Source of the DNA: Rhizobium sp. CFBP 8762
Lineage (GTDB): Bacteria > Pseudomonadota > Alphaproteobacteria > Rhizobiales > Rhizobiaceae
Direction: 5' to 3'
DNA length: 64,000 nt
NCBI RefSeq assembly: GCF_014841565.1
Contig: NZ_JACYUD010000002.1
Location: forward strand, 414,628 to 478,627
Position 1 is the stretch's first letter. Every line of letters begins with the position of its first letter. The notes under the pieces are model-generated. The model had not been told where the DNA came from. It searched no databases and was given only the letters and a program-made list of their open reading frames with translations. The position numbers were made by a program, and so were the translations under genes. Below are positions 62,163-64,000 of this stretch, piece by piece.

Positions 62163-63085
62163 GCGTAATGCACCTTCCGGTCAAGAACGCGGTACTGGAT
62201 CATCATCAGCACAATAAGGATGGCGAGAAACACGACCGTCATGGCCGAGGCATAACCGATGCGCAGGTAGACGAAGCCTTCCTGATAGATGGTGAACAGC
62301 AGCACTTCGGACGCTTTGTTCGGCCCACCTTCGGTGAGCGTCTTGACGGTTTCGAAGACCTTGACCGAACTGATGACGCTGATGGTGGCGACAAACAAAG
62401 TGGTGGGTCCAAGCATCGGCCATGTGACGAGGCGGAACCGCTCAAACGCCGATTTTGCGCCATCCACTTCCGCAGCGGCATACAAATCACGCGGAATGGC
62501 GGTCAGGCCAGCCAGAAACAGCACCATATTAAAGCCGACCGTCTGCCAGACGCCGATGATAGACAGGCCGTAGAGGACGGTGGAAGACGAACCGAGCCAG
62601 TTTGGCCCTTCGATGCCGACCAGCGCCAGCATGGCATTCAGCGGGCCAATGGTCGGGTGAAACAGATACTGCCACGCCGTTGCCATGGCGACCAGAAGCG
62701 AGGCGACAGGCAGAAAGTACACAGTGCGGAAAAAGGCTTTGCCGCGCGTTTCACTCTCGATCAACAGCGCCACGCCGAGACCGAGCGCGATGGAGACCGG
62801 AGTGACAATCAGCGTATACACCGTGGTGTTCCACAGGGATTGGCGGAACGTGCGGTCCCCGAACAATTCCACGTAGTTTTCCAGACCCACGAACTGGAAG
62901 CCATCATAGCCAAGCTCGTAATCGGTGAACCCGAGAATGATGACGGCGAGTGTCGGCACGATGATAAACAGCATCATCAGTGCGATGGCTGGCGATGCCA
63001 GCCACCAGGCGGTGCGGGCCTCGCTGCGGCGCGCGGCCTCGCCATTGCTGATGGCGCCGGGGTTAGCAAGTGCGATATCAGCCAT
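62159..63085 (-). CDS. Sugar ABC permease, UgpA/MalF type
   Basis: 308-residue permease with an N-terminal cytoplasmic part, a first helix at about 30-52, and the EAA loop DLYAAAEVDGAKSAFERFRLVTWPMLGPT. It overlaps the ATPase stop by eight bases. It is the partner of the UgpE-type permease; substrate not determined. Confidence 0.94.
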   Translation of the reverse strand: MADIALANPGAISNGEAARRSEARTAWWLASPAIALMMLFIIVPTLAVIILGFTDYELGYDGFQFVGLENYVELFGDRTFRQSLWNTTVYTLIVTPVSIALGLGVALLIESETRGKAFFRTVYFLPVASLLVAMATAWQYLFHPTIGPLNAMLALVGIEGPNWLGSSSTVLYGLSIIGVWQTVGFNMVLFLAGLTAIPRDLYAAAEVDGAKSAFERFRLVTWPMLGPTTLFVATISVISSVKVFETVKTLTEGGPNKASEVLLFTIYQEGFVYLRIGYASAMTVVFLAILIVLMMIQYRVLDRKVHYA

Positions 63086-64000
63086 GAAGCGTCGCCTTCA
63101 TATGGGCGGGGGCTTCGACCACATCGGCTTTCAGCCGTGCGCCGGTCTTGCCATCAAACAGCATGATGTGCGCGGGATCGACGCTGAGATTGACCGATGC
63201 ACCGGCTGTCAGCGTGCGGGCCTCGGCAGGCGCTAGTTTCACGACAATCGTCTCGCCCATGCCATGCAGGCGCGCAAACAGGATGATTTCGGAGCCCAGA
63301 AATTCCAGCCGCTCCACCTGCGCGGATAGGCCCGCACCGGGTGCCGCCAACCGGACAAATTCCGGGCGGAAACCGAGTGTCACTGTATCATTCTCGCCCG
63401 CTGCAGGCGCGACAAGCTCAACGGAGCCAAAGCGGACGAGGCGGTTGGCATTCAGGCGGCTTTCCAGCAGATTGATGCGCGGCTGGCCGATGAACCGGGC
63501 AACCTCCACATGGGTGGGATTTTCGTAGATGGTCTGCGGCGTATCGAGTTGCAGCATCTTGCCGCCGATCATCACCGCCACCCGGTCTGCCATGGACAGC
63601 GCTTCCGATTGATCGTGCGTAACGTAAAGTGTCGGCACTCCGGCCTTGCGGTGCAGGTCTACGATTTCGCCGCGCGCATGAACACGCAAGTTCGCATCGA
63701 GATTGGACAGTGGTTCGTCCATCAAAAACACGGCCGGACGGCGCACCATCGCGCGCGCCAGTGCCACACGCTGGCGTTGACCGCCCGACATCTGGCCGGG
63801 CTTGCGGTCAAGAAGGTGATCGATCTTGAGCGACACGCCCATATCCTTCACCCGCTCCTGAATATTGCTGCGAATGGCGGCGCTGCCACCCATAAAGCGA
63901 CCGATGATCGGCAGGCGCTGGGCCGTGCTCAACTCGCGCATGGCGAGTGGAACGGCAATATTCTGGCCTGCCGTCAAATGCGGATACAGAGCGTAGGACT
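63078..64000 (-). CDS. Sugar ABC transporter ATPase, UgpC/MalK type, partial (5' end off the window)
   Basis: Only the C-terminal 307 or so residues are seen; the frame runs off the right edge at SYALYPHLT. The Walker A region is outside. Visible are the signature MSGGQRQR, Walker B LMDEPLSNLD, switch THDQSEA, and a MalK-type TOBE regulatory domain (FRPEFVRL, IILFARLHGMG). It energises the two permeases downstream. An unusual insertion follows the Q-loop region (LSTAQRLPIIGRFMGGSAAI), longer than in most UgpC. Confidence 0.93.
   Translation of the reverse strand, partial: SYALYPHLTAGQNIAVPLAMRELSTAQRLPIIGRFMGGSAAIRSNIQERVKDMGVSLKIDHLLDRKPGQMSGGQRQRVALARAMVRRPAVFLMDEPLSNLDANLRVHARGEIVDLHRKAGVPTLYVTHDQSEALSMADRVAVMIGGKMLQLDTPQTIYENPTHVEVARFIGQPRINLLESRLNANRLVRFGSVELVAPAAGENDTVTLGFRPEFVRLAAPGAGLSAQVERLEFLGSEIILFARLHGMGETIVVKLAPAEARTLTAGASVNLSVDPAHIMLFDGKTGARLKADVVEAPAHMKATLHG

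Noticed and set aside
1-64000. CRISPR arrays, tRNA or rRNA genes, insertion sequences and phage genes
   Set aside because: No regularly spaced repeats, no cloverleaf-like conserved stretches and no transposase or integrase frames were found by reading.

Overview
The window looks like a chromosome or chromid segment from a Rhizobiaceae bacterium close to Agrobacterium/Rhizobium. The evidence is a bioB-F-D-A-Z operon with a BioR-type box, alphaproteobacterial families such as DUF992, a Tim44-like protein and a small DUF6074-like protein, many solute ABC transporters with LacI/DeoR/SorC regulators, and several copies of short intergenic mosaic repeats typical of this family. I name no species. 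I saw no rRNA, tRNA, CRISPR array, phage genes or transposase.

Layout. 1-5.7 kb: a dipeptide/peptide-type ABC operon read leftwards (binding protein, two permeases, one fused double ATPase) ending in a partial M20-type amidohydrolase, with a divergent DeoR regulator. 6.8-16.7 kb: a polyol/sugar catabolic locus. It has a ribose-type ABC transporter and two short-chain dehydrogenases leftwards, and a split transketolase, an FGGY kinase and a SorC-type regulator rightwards. The regulator gene lies inside a pair of 100-bp inverted repeats. 16.9-21.3 kb: a secreted beta-propeller/phytase-like protein, glycogen synthase and a DUF992 protein. 21.7-30.5 kb: sulfur supply, with a sulfate transporter (sbp-cysT-cysW-cysA) and a leftward alkanesulfonate operon headed by a binding protein without a signal peptide and facing a divergent ArsR regulator. 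30.6-32.3 kb: queuosine precursor genes queE-queD-queC. 32.4-36 kb: a lipoprotein hydrolase, a LacI regulator and two DUF2382 stress-type proteins. 36.1-41.2 kb: the biotin operon. 41.3-45 kb: a zinc alcohol dehydrogenase and a chemoreceptor, each broken by an apparent one-base deletion. 45-48.7 kb: an iron-siderophore-type ABC operon whose last gene is a translationally coupled pseudoazurin. 48.9-55.2 kb: a DbpA-type DEAD-box helicase, glgX, a DUF2934 protein and malQ. 55.3-58.9 kb: a Tim44-like protein, an MFS transporter, a DUF6074-like protein and a DUF2161-like nuclease-fold protein. 59-64 kb: a LacI regulator and a sugar ABC operon running off the right edge.

How it fits together. Most of the window is nutrient scavenging: uptake systems paired with local catabolic enzymes and a local regulator. 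Glycogen synthesis (glgA) and breakdown (glgX, malQ) are present but about 30 kb apart. The points I think most deserve attention are the inverted-repeat-bounded regulator cassette whose repeats encode the C-termini of two genes, a peptide-type double ATPase whose first ATPase half has lost its catalytic residues, the split-transketolase/FGGY/SDR polyol locus, the leaderless sulfonate-binding protein with palindromes before an ArsR regulator, and the pseudoazurin coupled to a siderophore-type transporter behind a perfect palindrome.
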